Notes: generated by a model from the letters alone, not told the origin. Counted from the stretch's first letter, positions 1 through 9,128 are shown. The stretch: DNA of 64,000 nt from Sphaerisporangium krabiense (GCF_014200435.1 NZ_JACHBR010000001.1:1-64000), one strand, 5' to 3'. A program made the numbers and translations.

Positions 1-1505
1 CCGGGAGGCAGTTTGCCGCCGCCCAGACCGCCCAGGCCGCCGAGGCCGGGCGGAAGCTGGGGAGGCGCGTCGGAGCCGCCGTTCGCGGCGCCCGCCTTGC
101 CGAGCGCGGCCTTGCGCGGGTCGCCGCTGACGCGACGCCCCTTCTTGGCCTTCTTCTGCGCGGCCTTGCCCTTGCGTCCGCCGGGCATGCCCGGGATGCC
201 CATGCCGCCGGCGACCTGCTTCATCATCTTCTGGGCGTCGAAGAAGCGGGTGACCAGGCTGGCGACCTCGGTGACGGTGACGCCGGAGCCGCGCGCGATG
301 CGGGCCCGGCGGGAGCCGTTGATGATCTTGGGGTCCTGGCGCTCGCCGGGGGTCATCGAGCGGATGATGGCGGCGACGCGGTCGAGGTCGCGCTCGTCGA
401 CCTGGTTGAGCTGGTCGCGCATCTGCCCCATGCCGGGCATCATGCCGAGCAGGTTCTTGAGCGGGCCCATCTTGCGGACCATCATCATCTGCTCGAGGAA
501 GTCGTCGAGCGTGAAGCCGTCGCCGGAGACGAGCTTGCCGGCCATCTTGGCGGCTTCCTGCTCGTCGAAGGTGCGCTGCGCCTGCTCGATCAGGGTGAGG
601 ATGTCACCCATGTCGAGGATGCGGCTCGCCATGCGGTCGGGGTGGAAGGCGTCGAAGTCTTCCAGCTTCTCGCCCGTGGAGGCGAACATGATCGGGCGGC
701 CGGTGATGTGCCGCACCGACAGCGCGGCGCCGCCGCGGGCGTCGCCGTCGAGCTTGGTGAGCACGACGCCGTCGAAGCCGACGCCGTCCATGAACGCCTG
801 GGCCGTGGTGACGGCGTCCTGGCCGATCATGGCGTCGACGACGAACAGCACCTCGTCGGGGCTGACGGCGTCGCGGATGTCCGCGGCCTGCTTCATCAGC
901 TCCTGGTCGATGCCGAGGCGGCCGGCGGTGTCGATGATGACGACGTCGTGCTGGCGGCGCCGGGCCTGGTCGATGGAGTCGCGCGCCACGGCGACCGGGT
1001 CGCCGACGCCGTTGCCGGGCTCGGGGGCGTAGACGGCCACCTGGGCGCGCTCGCCGACGACCTGGAGCTGCTGGACGGCGTTGGGCCGCTGGAGGTCGGC
1101 GGCGACGAGCATCGGGGCGTGGCCCTGCTCGCGCAGCCAGCGGGCGAGCTTGCCGGCCAGGGTGGTCTTACCGGCGCCCTGGAGGCCGGCGAGCATGATG
1201 ACGGTCGGCGGGGTCTTGGCGTACCGCAGGCGGCGGGTCTCGCCGCCGAGGATCTGCACCAGCTCGTCGTTGACGATCTTGACGACCTGCTGGGCGGGGT
1301 TGAGCGCCTGGGAGACCTCGGCCCCGCGGGCCCGCTCCTTGACATGGGACACGAAGTCCCTGACGACCGGCAGCGCGACGTCGGCTTCGAGAAGCGCGAT
1401 GCGGATCTCTCGGCAGGTCGCGTCGATGTCGGCGTCGGACAGCCTGCCCTTCGACCTGAGGGAGGAGAAGACCGATGTCAGGCGGTCGGAAAGCGTCTCG
1501 AACAC
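1..1505 (-). CDS. ffh: Signal recognition particle protein Ffh (3' end outside the window)
   Basis: SRP54 GTPase that binds 4.5S RNA and signal sequences and delivers ribosomes to FtsY. The GTG at 1505 opens VFETLSDRL, the usual start of the N-terminal four-helix domain. The NG domain follows with P-loop GLQGAGKTT, AADLQRPNA, the DTAGR box and TKLDGDARGG. The methionine-rich M domain runs from about residue 330 (MMMVRKMGPL, LLGMMPGMGQM). The tail is Lys/Arg-rich, then Gly/Pro-rich, and leaves the window at base 1 after 501 codons, with no stop seen. Conservon 1 lies just upstream on the same strand, but a 119-nt gap with a possible promoter suggests separate transcription. Identification is firm; only the 3' end is missing. 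Confidence 0.97.
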   Translation of the reverse strand, partial: MFETLSDRLTSVFSSLRSKGRLSDADIDATCREIRIALLEADVALPVVRDFVSHVKERARGAEVSQALNPAQQVVKIVNDELVQILGGETRRLRYAKTPPTVIMLAGLQGAGKTTLAGKLARWLREQGHAPMLVAADLQRPNAVQQLQVVGERAQVAVYAPEPGNGVGDPVAVARDSIDQARRRQHDVVIIDTAGRLGIDQELMKQAADIRDAVSPDEVLFVVDAMIGQDAVTTAQAFMDGVGFDGVVLTKLDGDARGGAALSVRHITGRPIMFASTGEKLEDFDAFHPDRMASRILDMGDILTLIEQAQRTFDEQEAAKMAGKLVSGDGFTLDDFLEQMMMVRKMGPLKNLLGMMPGMGQMRDQLNQVDERDLDRVAAIIRSMTPGERQDPKIINGSRRARIARGSGVTVTEVASLVTRFFDAQKMMKQVAGGMGIPGMPGGRKGKAAQKKAKKGRRVSGDPRKAALGKAGAANGGSDAPPQLPPGLGGLGGLGGGKLPP

Positions 1506-1559
1506 GTGAAGCCAGCCTCTTGTGTCACGGGTCGTCCGGGGTGAGTGACTCGAACTCCC

Positions 1560-1565
1560 AGCCTA
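1560..1565 (-). promoter_or_regulatory. Possible -10 box for ffh
   Basis: Read on the minus strand this is TAGGCT, a typical actinobacterial vegetative -10. It lies about 55 nt upstream of the ffh GTG, in the gap behind cvnD. No convincing -35 is visible, so this is a weak call. Confidence 0.35.
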
Positions 1566-1624
1566 TCCGCTCCTGAGGCCGGTCACGCGAACCCGGCGCC
1601 AGGGGCGGTCGTGGCCGTGCCGGG

Positions 1625-2218
1625 TCAGCCCCTCCACCCGGGGACCGAGACCCGCATCGTCAGGGCGTGTTCCACCAGGGCGATCAGCGTGCCCTTGACC
1701 GACTCGCGCAGGCGCGCGTCGGTCTTGACGATGGGGATGTGCGGGGAGAGCGTGAGCGCGTCGCGCACCTCCTCCTCGGCGTAGGGGTGCTCGCCGTCCC
1801 AGCCGTTGAGGCCGATGACGAAGGGGAGCTTCGCCTCTTCGAAGTAGTCGATGGCGGGGAAGCTGTCGGCCAGGCGCCGGGTGTCGACCAGGACGACGGC
1901 GCCGATCGCGCCGCGCACCAGGTCGTCCCACATGAACCAGAACCGGTGCTGGCCGGGGGTGCCGAAGAGATAGAGGATGAGCTCGGTGTCCAGCGACACG
2001 CGGCCGAAGTCCATCGCCACGGTGGTGGTGGCCTTCTGCGGAATGAGGCCCAGGTCGTCGATGCCGGCGCTGGCGTCGGTCATGACCGCCTCGGTGGTGA
2101 GCGGGACGATCTCGGAGACCGCCCCGACGAAGGTGGTCTTCCCCACGCCGAAGCCGCCCGCGACGACGATCTTCGTCGACGTGAGCGTCCCGCCGCGGCT
2201 AGAGCCTGCGAAGTCCAC
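1625..2218 (-). CDS. cvnD: Conservon 1 small GTPase (CvnD-like)
   Basis: Ras-like ATP/GTP-binding protein that ends a four-gene conservon operon. In Streptomyces, conservon products form a membrane-associated complex compared to eukaryotic GPCR/G-protein systems. Visible motifs are the P-loop GGFGVGKTTF near the N-terminus, the switch II-like GTPGQHRFWFMWDDL, and NGWD in the NKxD position. I chose the GTG at 2218 (VDFAGSSRGG) because both paralogues in this window start at the same residue with the same 20-nt overlap of the DUF742 gene. An upstream in-frame ATG at 2260 would lengthen the overlap. The product is 197 aa. Confidence 0.9.
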   Translation of the reverse strand: MDFAGSSRGGTLTSTKIVVAGGFGVGKTTFVGAVSEIVPLTTEAVMTDASAGIDDLGLIPQKATTTVAMDFGRVSLDTELILYLFGTPGQHRFWFMWDDLVRGAIGAVVLVDTRRLADSFPAIDYFEEAKLPFVIGLNGWDGEHPYAEEEVRDALTLSPHIPIVKTDARLRESVKGTLIALVEHALTMRVSVPGWRG

Positions 2219-2591
2219 TGAGAACCCTTTCGAGCAGGTTGAAGTCCGGCTGTCCGGCATCCAGCTGCGGGTGGTGCAACTGGACGAATCCCTCGGCGGC
2301 CATGTCCGAGACGAGAACCCGCGCCACGCCGAGGGGGACCCTCAGCAGGGCCGAGATCTCGGCGACCGAACGCACTTGGCGGCACAGCGTGATGATCGCC
2401 TGGTACTCCGGAATCAAGCCGGAAATATCTTGATAAGGAGGAAGAGTGGAGTGCACCAGCGTCTCCATCGCGAGGTGCGACCGCGGCGCGGAGCGCCCGC
2501 CCGTGACCGTGAAGGGCCGGACCGGCGAGGAGGGCTCCTGTTGGTAGGGCCGTAAGCCGTCCTCCCAGCCCGGACCGCCCATGGACGTCAC
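2199..2591 (-). CDS. cvnC: Conservon 1 DUF742 protein (CvnC-like)
   Basis: A 130-aa DUF742 protein, the third conservon component. It carries the diagnostic VRPFTVTGGR near the N-terminus, a winged-helix-like core (VRSVAEISALLRVPLGVARVL) and the C-terminal LLERVLSGLRRL shared with its two paralogues here. The family is thought to join the roadblock protein, GTPase and kinase in one complex. The GTG start at 2591 overlaps the cvnB stop by 4 nt and its own 3' end overlaps cvnD by 20 nt, so the operon looks translationally coupled. Confidence 0.9.
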   Translation of the reverse strand: MTSMGGPGWEDGLRPYQQEPSSPVRPFTVTGGRSAPRSHLAMETLVHSTLPPYQDISGLIPEYQAIITLCRQVRSVAEISALLRVPLGVARVLVSDMAAEGFVQLHHPQLDAGQPDFNLLERVLSGLRRL

Positions 2592-3010
2592 CGCGGAGAC
2601 GACGCCTGAAGCTCGGCGCGCACGGCCGGGGTCAGCACCTGACCGGCACGCTCGACCATCAGCGTCATCTGGTAGGCGACGAGACCCATGTCACAGTCCG
2701 GCGCGGCGAGCACGGCGAGGCAGGAGCCGTCGCTGACCGACATGATCAGCAGCAGCCCGCGCTGCATCTCCACCACGGTCTGCGTCACCGCCCCGCCCTC
2801 GAAGACCCGGGAGGCGCCCTGCGTCAGGCTGATCAGGCCCGCGGCGACCGCGGCGAGCTGGTCCGCCCTGTCCTTGGGGAAGCCCTCCGAGTAGGCCAGT
2901 GGCAGCCCGTCGGAGGACACCACCACCGTGTGCGCCACCCCCGGCACCGACCGGACGAAGTCGGTGATCAGCCAGTTGACTCCGCGGGCCGCCTGACTCA
3001 GCTCTCTCAC
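2588..3010 (-). CDS. cvnB: Conservon 1 roadblock/LC7 protein (CvnB-like)
   Basis: A 140-aa roadblock/LC7 domain protein, a fold that usually binds or regulates small GTPases. The whole length is one domain, from LSQAARGVNWLITDFV through VVVSSDGLPLAYSEGF and the conserved GSCLAVLAAPDCDMGLVAYQM. The C-terminus PAVRAELQASSPR is nearly the same as in conservon 2. It overlaps cvnA upstream and cvnC downstream by 4 nt each. As the partner next to CvnD it is the natural candidate for controlling the GTPase; this is inferred from family and order. Confidence 0.9.
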   Translation of the reverse strand: MRELSQAARGVNWLITDFVRSVPGVAHTVVVSSDGLPLAYSEGFPKDRADQLAAVAAGLISLTQGASRVFEGGAVTQTVVEMQRGLLLIMSVSDGSCLAVLAAPDCDMGLVAYQMTLMVERAGQVLTPAVRAELQASSPR

Positions 3011-6000
3011 TTGTCCTCCTTATCGCCCTGGGCGCGGCGGGGATCGCCGTACGCCACCTCGTCCTCGCTGATCTCGCCGCGTGCGACCGCCCGGCCCTGG
3101 CGGATGCCCTGCTGGAAGCTGGACAGCCGGCTTCGCGCCCGGTCGGGCGAGAGGGCGGGCATGGCGGGAACGGGCGAGGTTGCGGCCTCGGCCGCCGAGG
3201 CGGACCCGGGCACCAGATTGGCCTTGGGAACCCGCTTGGGCAGACCGGCGGTGGTGGTCCCGTCCCGTACGGGCTCCTGGACCACGGCCGCGGCCTGCCA
3301 ACCGGCGTCGGCGGGGTTCTGCCGCCAGACGCCGGTGTCCTCCTTGTCCTCGACCGGGTCCGCGCGGCGGAACCAGGCGGACTCGACGGAAGCGAAGATG
3401 GGCAGGAACTCCTCCTCCTGTTCCATCGGGGACGGCCGCACGGCCGGCAAGGGGCCGGTGACGGCGTCGAGGTCAGAGGCGTCGAAGCGGCGGGACCTCG
3501 GACGGGGCGCGGGGTCGGAACCCGCGCCGGGCCCTGGGGGAAGACCGCCGTAGGCGCCCGTGGACCGGCCGCCGAACAGGCTCGGCCCGGTGGCGGGGCC
3601 GCCCCCGGAAAGCGGGCCGCCGAAGGCGTCGAGGCTCGCCGCCTGCTCCCCCGCGGTCGCCGCCGGGGGCGCGCCGAACGCGGACGACCCGCGTCCGGGG
3701 GCGTCGAACGCCCCCGTGCCCGGGAGGCCGCCCGGGTCGCCGAAGGCGCCGGTGTCGCCGAACGTCCCGGTGTCACCGAACGCGCCGGTATCGCCGAAGG
3801 CGCCCGTGTCACCGAAGGCGCCGGTATCGCCGAAGCTCCCCGACGAAGGCCCGGAGAAGCCGCCGCCGGTGGTCGGCCCGAGCGGGCCGGTGCCGGCCGC
3901 GCCGTTGGACGCGCCGAAGGGGCCGGTGGGAGAGCCGAACAGGGACGCGGCCTGCGCGTCGAACGCGGCGCCGCCCTGGGACGCCGAGGCGAACAGGTTC
4001 CCGCCGGTCTGTCCACCGGTCCACGCCGACGCGCCCGCCCCGGCGAACGCCTGCCCGGAGGCGCCGCCCTGCGCCGGGCCCGCGGCGGGGGCGCCCATGA
4101 GCGCCTCCGGCAGCAGCACCATCGCGGTCAGGCCGCCGGAGTCGTGCCGCCTGAGCTGCACCCGGATGCCGTTGCGCAGCGCGAGGCGGCCGACCACGAA
4201 CAGGCCCATGCGGCGCGACACCGACACGTCCACGACGGGCGGGTTGGCCAGCCGCCAGTTCGTCTGGGTCAGCTCCTCCGGGGTCATGCCGATGCCGGCG
4301 TCGGTGATCGAGATCATGACGCCGCCGCCGTCGATGCGGTTGGCCGTGAGGGTGACCCTGGTCTCGCGCGGGGAGAACGAGATGGCGTTCTCGACGAGCT
4401 CGGCGAGCAGGTGGATGAGGTCGTTGACGGCCTGGCCGACGATGGAGACGCCGGTGGGGACGTTCATGGCCACGCGCTCGTAGTTCTCGACCTCCGAGAG
4501 GGAGGCGCGGGCGACGTCGAGCAGCGGGACGGGCTGGCTCCAGCGCCGCGCGGGTTCCTGGCCGGCGAGGACCAGCAGGTTCTCGCTGTTGCGGCGCATG
4601 CGGGTGGCGAGGTGGTCGAGCCGGAACAGGTCGCCGAGGCGCCGGTCGTCCTGCTCGCCCTGCTCCAGGCCGTCGATCAGGGTGATCTGCCGCTCGACCA
4701 GGGTCTGGGTCCTGCGGGAGAGGTTGACGAACATGGCGCTGACGTTGCTGCGCAGCTGGGCCTCGTCGCTCGCCAGCCTGACCGCCTCGCGGTGGACCTC
4801 GTCGAAGGCCCGGGCGACCTCGCCGACCTCGTCGTTGGACATGACGCCGATGGGGGCGACCTCGGGCGGGCCCGCGGTGCCGTCCGACTCGCGGAGCTTC
4901 TGGACCAGCTCGGGGAGCCTGCGCCCGGCGATGTCGAGCGCGCCGCCGCGCAGGCGGCGCAGCGGGATGACCAGCGAGCGGGCCATGACGGCGGTGATGG
5001 CGAGGACCAGGAGCAGGAGCAGGACGACGGCGGCGATGTTGATCACGGCCTGGCGCTGGTCGTCGCGGGCCAGCTCGGCGGCCTTGTCGACGATCGCGCG
5101 GCCGAGCGTGCGCTGCACGTCGTGCATGCGGTCGAGCCGCTCGCTGGAGGCGTCGAACCAGGCGGTCACGTCGTCGCCGCCGTTCCCGAGCCCGGCGAGC
5201 GGCTGGTTCTGGCGGGTCAGCTCGAGCGCGCGGTCGATCTGGGCGGCGGCGACGTCGATCTTCGGGCCGGTGACGGTGTCCTGGTAGGTCTGGCCCTCGG
5301 TGAGGGTGGCGCGGAAGAAGAACGCCTGCAGCTCGCTGTCCTGCCGGGCCCGCGCGGCGTTGAAGGCGTCCAGCTCCGCGGGGCTGAAGTGCCCGCCGAT
5401 CAGGCCGATGCTCAGCAGGCCGCGCTGGCGTGACGCCTGCTCGGCGGCGCGGGTGAGCGAGGCGAGGGCGGAGGCGCTGGCCTCCAGGCCCGAGTCCGTG
5501 CCTCCCCGGGCGGTCTCGTCGAACATGGCGAGCAGGTCGTCGATGGCCGTGGAGTACTTCTGCAGCGTCGGCAGCGCGGGAAGCTGGGAGTTGGTCACGG
5601 CCTGGCGCAGGGACTGCAGCTGGGCCAGCCGGTCGAGCAGGCGCGCGAAGGGCTGGCGGCTGCTGTCGCGCAGGGCGGCTTCGACGGCGCTTCTGTGGCC
5701 GAGCACGAGCTGGATCTGGCCGTCGACGGCGGTCTGCTGGTCGCGCAGGAGCTGCCTGGTCTGGTTGCCGTGGCGGCCGTTCGCGACGAACCTCACGGAG
5801 ACGTCGCGTTCGAGGTCGAGCTGGTGGGCGAGATCGCCCAGGGTGGTCACGAACTGTGCCACCGTGCGGACGCGCTCGTACTCGGTCGCGCTCTGGATCG
5901 AGCTCACCACCCGGAGGCCACCGAGCAGGGCGGCCATCATGGTGGGAACCAGGATGAGCGCGAGGAGCCGGGTCCGTACCCGCCAGTTGCGCAGCGCGAG

Positions 6001-6108
6001 CCGGCTTCCCGCCGTACGGCGCGGGGCCGCGGCCGTGTCCTTGGTGGAAGGCGTTCGGTCTGCGTCCGGCTCGGTACGGCGACCGCTCTCGATTGTTGCT
6101 GTCCTCAC
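3007..6108 (-). CDS. cvnA: Conservon 1 sensor histidine kinase-like protein (CvnA-like)
   Basis: A membrane receptor-like histidine kinase of about 1033 aa heading conservon 1. In order: a basic cytoplasmic start, TM1 (LLALILVPTMMAALLGGL), an extracytoplasmic nitrate/nitrite-sensor-like helical domain, TM2 (VVLLLLLVLAITAVMA), a HAMP-like linker, a helix with LDHLATRMRRNSENLLVLAG, and an HATPase domain with N-box AELVENAISFSP and DAGIGM. The last 350 residues are low-complexity Gly/Pro/Ser, including six GDTGAF-type hexapeptides, ending in a conserved tail (LPKRVPKANLVPGS). I prefer the GTG at 6108, which follows GAGAGG-like Shine-Dalgarno bases as in conservon 2. An in-frame start at 6153 is possible. 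Confidence 0.88.
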   Translation of the reverse strand: MRTATIESGRRTEPDADRTPSTKDTAAAPRRTAGSRLALRNWRVRTRLLALILVPTMMAALLGGLRVVSSIQSATEYERVRTVAQFVTTLGDLAHQLDLERDVSVRFVANGRHGNQTRQLLRDQQTAVDGQIQLVLGHRSAVEAALRDSSRQPFARLLDRLAQLQSLRQAVTNSQLPALPTLQKYSTAIDDLLAMFDETARGGTDSGLEASASALASLTRAAEQASRQRGLLSIGLIGGHFSPAELDAFNAARARQDSELQAFFFRATLTEGQTYQDTVTGPKIDVAAAQIDRALELTRQNQPLAGLGNGGDDVTAWFDASSERLDRMHDVQRTLGRAIVDKAAELARDDQRQAVINIAAVVLLLLLVLAITAVMARSLVIPLRRLRGGALDIAGRRLPELVQKLRESDGTAGPPEVAPIGVMSNDEVGEVARAFDEVHREAVRLASDEAQLRSNVSAMFVNLSRRTQTLVERQITLIDGLEQGEQDDRRLGDLFRLDHLATRMRRNSENLLVLAGQEPARRWSQPVPLLDVARASLSEVENYERVAMNVPTGVSIVGQAVNDLIHLLAELVENAISFSPRETRVTLTANRIDGGGVMISITDAGIGMTPEELTQTNWRLANPPVVDVSVSRRMGLFVVGRLALRNGIRVQLRRHDSGGLTAMVLLPEALMGAPAAGPAQGGASGQAFAGAGASAWTGGQTGGNLFASASQGGAAFDAQAASLFGSPTGPFGASNGAAGTGPLGPTTGGGFSGPSSGSFGDTGAFGDTGAFGDTGAFGDTGTFGDTGAFGDPGGLPGTGAFDAPGRGSSAFGAPPAATAGEQAASLDAFGGPLSGGGPATGPSLFGGRSTGAYGGLPPGPGAGSDPAPRPRSRRFDASDLDAVTGPLPAVRPSPMEQEEEFLPIFASVESAWFRRADPVEDKEDTGVWRQNPADAGWQAAAVVQEPVRDGTTTAGLPKRVPKANLVPGSASAAEAATSPVPAMPALSPDRARSRLSSFQQGIRQGRAVARGEISEDEVAYGDPRRAQGDKEDK
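3741..3836. repeat. 18-nt tandem repeats in the cvnA1 tail
   Basis: About five diverged 18-nt units, each encoding a Gly-Asp-Thr-Gly-Ala-Phe hexapeptide (one Thr-Phe variant) in the linker of cvnA1. The units differ mostly at third positions, so the peptide is kept while the DNA drifts. Confidence 0.85.
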
Positions 6109-6544
6109 TGGTCGCAACCTCTCGCCGGCTGGTCTGCGTAGGGGTGGACGCACTCAACACTTGTGACGCGTGTCAAGTGGATGGGCAATCGGTGCATAAG
6201 CCTACGAGTACCGCCAATACCCGTGAGTGTTTGGACCGTTCCAAGAAATTATTCCCTTTTTGGAATGAGATTCGGTCATCCACCACAAGGTCACGTAGCC
6301 AGTCAGCGGACGTTACGGTCACATCACCGGCAAAGAAGCATTTATACCGTTCCAGTACACCATACACAGACATTGACTCGCACCAACGCCCAAAGTGGAC
6401 TTTTTTACGAGTTTCATGACATAGGCCGCATATGTATGTTAGCGCCGATCTTCCTCCGCTAAGCTTCACGCTCGCCGTGCCGGAAACCGCTCCGCGAGCA
6501 CGTGGCTCGGCCTTCTTCCCCCCCACAACTAAAAGGACACCTCA
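6109..6544. other. Divergent intergenic region, conservon 1 / ABC importer
   Basis: 436 nt without a convincing gene, clearly more AT-rich than its surroundings. It must hold the cvnA1 promoter (minus) and the importer promoter (plus). It contains the motif ACCACAAGGTCAC at 6282-6294, two copies of ACCGTTCCA (6235-6243 and about 6346-6354), and a TTCCAA/TTGGAA inverted pair with a 15-nt spacer around 6239-6265. Small ORFs here have neither family motifs nor good ribosome sites. Confidence 0.6.
6282..6294. promoter_or_regulatory. Motif shared with the conservon 3 upstream region
   Basis: The 13-mer ACCACAAGGTCAC lies 173 nt upstream of the cvnA1 start. The identical 13-mer occurs at 30422-30434, 72 nt upstream of the cvnA3 start, and both are followed within 7 nt by GTAGCC. 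It could be a common operator, or a -35 region (TTGTGG on the minus strand). No experiment supports either reading. Confidence 0.4.
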
Positions 6545-7528
6545 ATGACACGCTTTAGGGGTCGTACCTTCATCGTCGGCGTGGCCGCGGTCCTGGCGCT
6601 AACAGCGTGCGGCGGCGGATCGGACACCAGTTCGAGTTCATCCAACGGAGGGCTGGAGAAAACCACGGTCACCCTCGGCGCCATGCCCATCGCCGACGTG
6701 GCGGGACTGTACATCGCCATCGAAAAGGGCTTCTTCAAGGAAGAAGGCCTGACGGTGAAGACCAAGATCATCGCCAATGGGGCCGAAGCGCTCCCGCAGC
6801 TTCACAGCGGAGCCCTCGACGTCATCATCGGAAACTATTTCACGTTCCTGTCGGCGACGGAGAGAAGTAACGACAAGTTCCGCTTCATCGCCGACATCTA
6901 CCAGTCCAAGCCCGACGTCTTCCAGATCGTCGTGCCGAAGGACTCCACCGTACAGACCGTCAAGGACCTCAAGGGGAAGAGGATCGCCATCGCCTCGCGT
7001 AACAGCATCGGCGAGCTGGCGGTCGCCAACGCCCTGCGCACCGCCGGACTCGATCCGCGCAACGACGTGCAATGGGTCCCGATGGCCTTCCCCCAGATGC
7101 CCGCTGCGCTGAAGAACGGCTCCCTGGACGCTCTCTGGCTCACCGAGCCCTTCCTCACCGGCGTCCAGCAGGAGCAGGGCGCGCGCAAGGTCACCGACAC
7201 GATGACCGGGGCGATGGCCGACTTCCCGATCGCCGGCTGGGTCACCCTGGACGAGTGGACCCGCAAGTACCCCAAGACGATGGCCGCGCTCCAGCGGGGC
7301 CTGCTCAAGGGGCAGCAGGTCGCCGCCTCCGACCGTAAGGCCGTCGAGAAGGTCCTCCCGAACTACACGCAGATCAAACCCGAGGTCGCGTCGGTCATCA
7401 CCTTGGGAGCGTTCCCGACGACGCTCACCGCGACCCGCATCCAGCGCGTCGCCGACCTGATGCAGGAGTTCGGGTACCTGACCAAGAAGCTCGACGTCAA
7501 GCCGCTTCTGGCTCCGCTCCCGCAGTGA
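6545..7528 (+). CDS. ABC importer substrate-binding lipoprotein (NMT1/SsuA-like)
   Basis: A 327-aa solute-binding protein of the NMT1/THI5/SsuA class. The signal peptide ends in a lipobox (VLALTACGGG), so the mature protein should be lipid-anchored outside the membrane. The fold is recognisable from VTLGAMPIADVAGLYIAIEKGFFKEEGL, the NGAEALPQLHSGALDVIIGN segment and DALWLTEPF. The family binds sulfonates, pyrimidine precursors, nitrate or similar ligands, and the ligand cannot be read here. AAAGGA precedes the ATG. Two permeases and an ATPase follow with 4-nt overlaps or a 9-nt gap, giving a complete importer. Confidence 0.9.
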   Translation: MTRFRGRTFIVGVAAVLALTACGGGSDTSSSSSNGGLEKTTVTLGAMPIADVAGLYIAIEKGFFKEEGLTVKTKIIANGAEALPQLHSGALDVIIGNYFTFLSATERSNDKFRFIADIYQSKPDVFQIVVPKDSTVQTVKDLKGKRIAIASRNSIGELAVANALRTAGLDPRNDVQWVPMAFPQMPAALKNGSLDALWLTEPFLTGVQQEQGARKVTDTMTGAMADFPIAGWVTLDEWTRKYPKTMAALQRGLLKGQQVAASDRKAVEKVLPNYTQIKPEVASVITLGAFPTTLTATRIQRVADLMQEFGYLTKKLDVKPLLAPLPQ

Positions 7529-8298
7529 TCCGACGCAAAGTGGCCCGCGGCGCCGCCGGCGTCGCGGTCCTGCTCATCGCCGCCGAGCTGGCCGGTCGCA
7601 CCGGCCTGGTGGACCGTTCGCTGATCCCCCTGGTCTCGGAGATCTTCGCCCGCGCCGCGGGTCTGGTGGTGGACCCCCTCTTCCTGGCCGACCTCCAGGG
7701 CACTCTGATCGTCTGGGCGACCGGGCTGCTGGCCGCCGTGGCCATCGCCGTCCCTCTCGGCCTGTTCCTCGGAACCCTCCGTCGCGCCGAGCTGGCCGCG
7801 CGCCCGCTGGTGGAGTTCCTGCGGCCCATCCCGTCGGTCGCGCTCCTCCCCCTCATCGCGCTGCTGGTCCCGGACGACGCCGGCATCAAGATCACCGCGG
7901 TCGTGTACGCCGCCGCCTGGCCGGTGCTCGTCAACACCATGTACGGCCTGCGCGACGTGGACCCGGTGGCCAAGGAGACCCTGCGCAGCTTCGGCTTCGG
8001 CCACCTGTCCGTGCTCCTGCGGGTCTGCCTGCCGAGCGCGGCGCCGTTCGTGCTGACGGGAGTGCGGCTGGCCACGGCGGTCGGGCTGATCGTCGCGATC
8101 AGCGCGGAGCTCATCACCGGCGGCACCGCGGGCATCGGCACCTTCATGATCCGCGCGGGATCGGGGATGCGCACCGACCTGGTCCTGGCCGCCACCCTGT
8201 GGGCCGGGATCCTCGGGCTGGTGGTCAACGCCCTGCTGCTGAAGGCGCAGCGCCTGGCGTTCCGCTGGCACGCGGTGACCGCGGAGGCCGCCTCATGA
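7525..8298 (+). CDS. ABC importer permease 1 (SsuC-like)
   Basis: A 257-aa inner-membrane permease of the BPD_transp_1/SsuC family. About six hydrophobic segments are visible. The cytoplasmic EAA loop that docks the ATPase lies around VDPVAKETLRSFGFGHLSVLLRVCLPSAAPFVLTG. The GTG start overlaps the stop of the binding-protein gene (GTGA), and the 3' end overlaps the second permease by ATGA. Two different permease genes imply a heterodimeric channel, whereas many SsuC/TauC systems use a homodimer. Confidence 0.9.
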   Translation: MIRRKVARGAAGVAVLLIAAELAGRTGLVDRSLIPLVSEIFARAAGLVVDPLFLADLQGTLIVWATGLLAAVAIAVPLGLFLGTLRRAELAARPLVEFLRPIPSVALLPLIALLVPDDAGIKITAVVYAAAWPVLVNTMYGLRDVDPVAKETLRSFGFGHLSVLLRVCLPSAAPFVLTGVRLATAVGLIVAISAELITGGTAGIGTFMIRAGSGMRTDLVLAATLWAGILGLVVNALLLKAQRLAFRWHAVTAEAAS

Positions 8299-9119
8299 CC
8301 GCTGCCACGACCACGATCTCCCCCGGGCGCGGCCGCCTCACCGAGTTCCTCGCGCGCGTTTGGCTCGTTCCCATCGCGCTCGTCGCGTGGGAGGCCGGCA
8401 CCCGGATGGCCGCCTCGGACTACTTCCCGCCCCCCTCGAGCATCCTCGTCCGGGCCCGGGAGCTGTGGTTCTCCGGCCCCGCCACGCGCCTGTTCCTCAC
8501 CGACGAGGCGCTCGGCGACTTCCTGCCGAGCCTCGGCCGCATGTTCGGCGGCTGGGCGGCGGCCTGCGTGCTCGGGATCGGCCTCGGCGTGGCGATCGGC
8601 CGCTCGCGGATCCTGGCCGGCTACGTCGACCCGCTGGTGGAGTTCGGCAGGGCGATCCCGCCCCCCGCGCTGGTCCCGGTGTTCATCGTCCTGTTCAAGC
8701 TGGGCGCCGAGATGCAGGTCGCCACGATCGTCTACGGCGTCATCTGGCCGGTGCTCGTCAACGCGATCGACGGGGCCCGCTACGTGGACCGGCTGCACGT
8801 GGAGACCGCGCACGTCTTCCGGCTCGGCCGCGCCCAGCGGCTGCTCCGGGTCCTCCTGCCCGCCGCCGCGCCGAAGATCTTCGCGGGACTGCGGCTCAGC
8901 GTCTCCCTGGCCGTCATCCTGATGGTGCTGTCGGAGCTCGTGGGCAGCACCGACGGCATCGGCCACCAGCTTCTCTACACCCAGCAGAACTTCGACCTCG
9001 CCGGCACGTGGAGCGTCATCGTGCTCCTCGGCGTCCTGGGACTCGCGCTGAACGGGGCCTTCCTGGCCGTGGAGCGGCGCGTCCTGTCCTGGCACCTGCG
9101 GGCCCGGCAGACAACCTGA
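8295..9119 (+). CDS. ABC importer permease 2 (SsuC-like)
   Basis: A 274-aa second permease of the same family. The N-terminal helix is LVPIALVAWEAG, and the EAA-type loop is VETAHVFRLGRAQRLLRVLLPAAAPKIFAGLRLS. I start at the ATG at 8295, which overlaps the previous stop. A longer in-frame start at 8199 would lie deep inside the upstream permease gene and adds only non-family residues. It pairs with the product of the preceding gene. Confidence 0.9.
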   Translation: MTAATTTISPGRGRLTEFLARVWLVPIALVAWEAGTRMAASDYFPPPSSILVRARELWFSGPATRLFLTDEALGDFLPSLGRMFGGWAAACVLGIGLGVAIGRSRILAGYVDPLVEFGRAIPPPALVPVFIVLFKLGAEMQVATIVYGVIWPVLVNAIDGARYVDRLHVETAHVFRLGRAQRLLRVLLPAAAPKIFAGLRLSVSLAVILMVLSELVGSTDGIGHQLLYTQQNFDLAGTWSVIVLLGVLGLALNGAFLAVERRVLSWHLRARQTT

Positions 9120-9128
9120 GGAATCACC

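Noticed and set aside
1530-1600. tRNA-like TTCGAGTC on the minus strand upstream of ffh
   Set aside because: The flanking T stem pairs at only about three of five positions, and no acceptor stem or anticodon arm can be drawn.
6173-6526. Possible 117-aa minus-strand gene in the cvnA1 leader
   Set aside because: No ribosome site or family motif, lower GC than coding DNA here, and it covers the region needed for two divergent promoters.
6455-6544. TPP riboswitch before the NMT1/THI5-type binding protein
   Set aside because: The conserved thi-box segments (CTGAGA and ACCTGATCTGGATAAT-like) are not present.
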